A stretch of DNA of 64,000 nucleotides. It comes from Acidobacteriota bacterium (GTDB lineage: Bacteria > Acidobacteriota > Terriglobia > Terriglobales > Acidobacteriaceae). Positions within the stretch are counted from its first letter, which is position 1; every line of letters starts with the position of its first letter. The translations under genes were made by a program, and so were the position numbers. The notes beneath the pieces are model-generated. The model had not been told where the DNA came from, did not search any database, and saw nothing but the letters and a program-made list of their open reading frames with translations. Shown one piece after another: positions 62,834 through 64,000 of the stretch. The stretch lies in the NCBI GenBank assembly GCA_021803035.1, contig JAJZME010000012.1, positions 118,237 to 182,236 of the forward strand, in the 5' to 3' direction.

Positions 62834-64000
62834 ATGAGTCAGAATGTTGTGGCTGTTGATGAGATTTCAGGCCTGCAGGATGCAATCCGCCGGCATGCGG
62901 TGTATTCGCTGGGAAGACCCTGGGAGAGCCTGCCGCCTCATGACCGCTTTGCGGCGGTCGCGTTGACCATTCGTGACCGGATGATGGACCGCTATCTGGA
63001 AACGGAAGAGGCATATCGCCAGCGGGATGCCAAGCGCCTGTATTATCTGTCGATCGAATTCCTCATAGGCCAGTCACTGGGCGCCAACCTGCGCAATCTG
63101 GGCCTTTACGAAGCATGCGGGCAGGCGCTGAAGAACCTTGGGGCGAGCTTGCGCGACCTGGAGGAAGTGGAACCGGATGCGGCATTGGGCAACGGCGGGC
63201 TGGGCCGTCTTGCGGCGTGCTTTATCGATTCTCTCGCTACCCTTGGCATGCCGGGCTATGGCTACGGCATCAACTATGAATTCGGTCTGTTCAAGCAGGG
63301 AATCGCCGATGGCTATCAGCGCGAGCTGCCGGATAACTGGCAGGGGCTCGGCACACCCTGGCAGATTGCGCGTCCCGATGAAGCCTGCATGATTCCCATT
63401 TATGGGCGCATCGAGCATTCGCTCGACCGGCGCGGAGTTTATAACCCAATGTGGCTTGACTGGAAGGCTCTGATTGGCCTTCCGTATGACATGCTTGTTC
63501 CGGGATATGGCGGGAGGACCGTGAATTTTCTCCGTCTTTACTCGGCGCGCGCATCTCGGGAATTCGATATGCGGATCTTCAATGATGGCGACTATTTCAA
63601 GGCGGTCGAGCAAAAGATCCAGTCCGAGATGATCTCAAAGGTCTTGTATCCTTCCGATGCGGTCATCGCGGGACAGGAACTGCGCCTTGCGCAGGAATAT
63701 TTTCTGGTGGCTTGTTCCATTCGCGACATTGTCCGCAGGTACCAGCAGGAGCATTCCACGTTTCATAACTTCTCGTCCAAGGTTGCGATCCAGTTGAACG
63801 ACACTCATCCGACGCTGGCGATTGTGGAACTGATGCGCATACTGGTCGATGAAAAAGAGCTGGGCTGGGAAAACGCATGGGAGATCACGCAAAAGACCTT
63901 CGGTTACACCAACCATACGCTCTCGGCGGAGGCGCTTGAGAAGTGGCCGATCTCGCTCTTGAACCGGGTTCTGCCGCGCCATCTGCAGATCATTCAGGAA
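62834..64000 (+). CDS. glgP: Glycogen/starch phosphorylase (3' partial)
   Basis: Phosphorolysis of alpha-1,4-glucan to glucose 1-phosphate. 389 residues are visible up to the window end. The start MSQNVVAVDEISGLQDAIRR is followed by KRLYYLSIEFLIGQSLGANL, DAALGNGGLGRLAACFIDSL and VAIQLNDTHPTLAIVELMRI, characteristic of GT35 phosphorylases. The PLP-lysine region lies outside the window. Close spacing to the STAS gene suggests glycogen use is tied to that signalling set. Confidence 0.96.
   Translation, partial: MSQNVVAVDEISGLQDAIRRHAVYSLGRPWESLPPHDRFAAVALTIRDRMMDRYLETEEAYRQRDAKRLYYLSIEFLIGQSLGANLRNLGLYEACGQALKNLGASLRDLEEVEPDAALGNGGLGRLAACFIDSLATLGMPGYGYGINYEFGLFKQGIADGYQRELPDNWQGLGTPWQIARPDEACMIPIYGRIEHSLDRRGVYNPMWLDWKALIGLPYDMLVPGYGGRTVNFLRLYSARASREFDMRIFNDGDYFKAVEQKIQSEMISKVLYPSDAVIAGQELRLAQEYFLVACSIRDIVRRYQQEHSTFHNFSSKVAIQLNDTHPTLAIVELMRILVDEKELGWENAWEITQKTFGYTNHTLSAEALEKWPISLLNRVLPRHLQIIQE

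Overview
The window is a high-GC bacterial chromosome segment that reads most like an Acidobacteriota (Terriglobia/Acidobacteriaceae-type) genome. This is inferred from the mix of families (DUF2911, DUF2339, DUF3467, Ala/Pro-rich FmdB zinc ribbon, secreted M1 and M16 peptidases, a GAF-SpoIIE phosphatase, NrfD/multihaem operon) and from the absence of any single diagnostic gene; no rRNA or tRNA gene was recognised. Nearly all genes are housekeeping or metabolic. Both ends are cut: a molybdopterin oxidoreductase enters from the left and a glycogen phosphorylase runs out at the right.

Layout. 0-10 kb: molybdopterin oxidoreductase, dnaB, a PAS-GGDEF/motA/motB operon, pepA and an AbrB/VapC toxin-antitoxin pair behind an AT-rich operator region. 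10-21 kb: FmdB, DUF2911, cell-envelope proteins, an HDOD protein, and a tetrahaem cytochrome/FeS/NrfD/DUF2339 operon, then a holin/lipoprotein-like pair. 21-34 kb: ArsR-type regulator with paired palindromes, ribosomal protein S1, PASTA protein, CDF metal transporter, menaquinone/ubiquinone methyltransferase, glpK-glpD, and pgl-glk. 34-45 kb: small envelope proteins, a VOC protein, a KdgF/KduD-like uronate pair (KduD apparently starts at CTG), and a four-gene RND efflux operon. 45-51 kb: carbonic anhydrase, a serine hydrolase, and then the accessory part of the window. 51-64 kb: M16 and M1 peptidases, coaD, lptE-holA, and a stress-type signalling set (NusG-like antiterminator, SpoIIE phosphatase with its own HATPase domain, STAS antagonist) leading into glycogen phosphorylase, with a perfect CRP-type palindrome upstream.

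The most unusual region is 47.5-50.1 kb. A 1,411-bp element (47791-49201) has perfect 22-bp terminal inverted repeats and an 8-bp direct repeat (CAAGAAAA) on both sides, as a transposition product would, yet it encodes no transposase. It carries only two overlapping, visibly AT-richer genes: a proteasome-like Ntn-hydrolase (HslV-like Thr/Asp/Arg spacing) and a small PD-(D/E)XK-like protein. It sits directly beside the wreck of a restriction-modification locus: a C-terminal fragment strongly resembling NgoMIV, followed by an intact vsr mismatch endonuclease, with no methyltransferase in sight. The insertion lies inside what looks like a diverged copy of an intergenic repeat (core AAATTNYCTGCAAA) found at five places in the window.

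Functionally, glk/pgl and glpK/glpD feed central carbon metabolism, KdgF/KduD point to uronate use, and the SpoIIE/STAS/GlgP set suggests coupling of stress signalling to glycogen turnover. Start sites were chosen from ribosome binding sites and family alignment from memory; no database search was possible.
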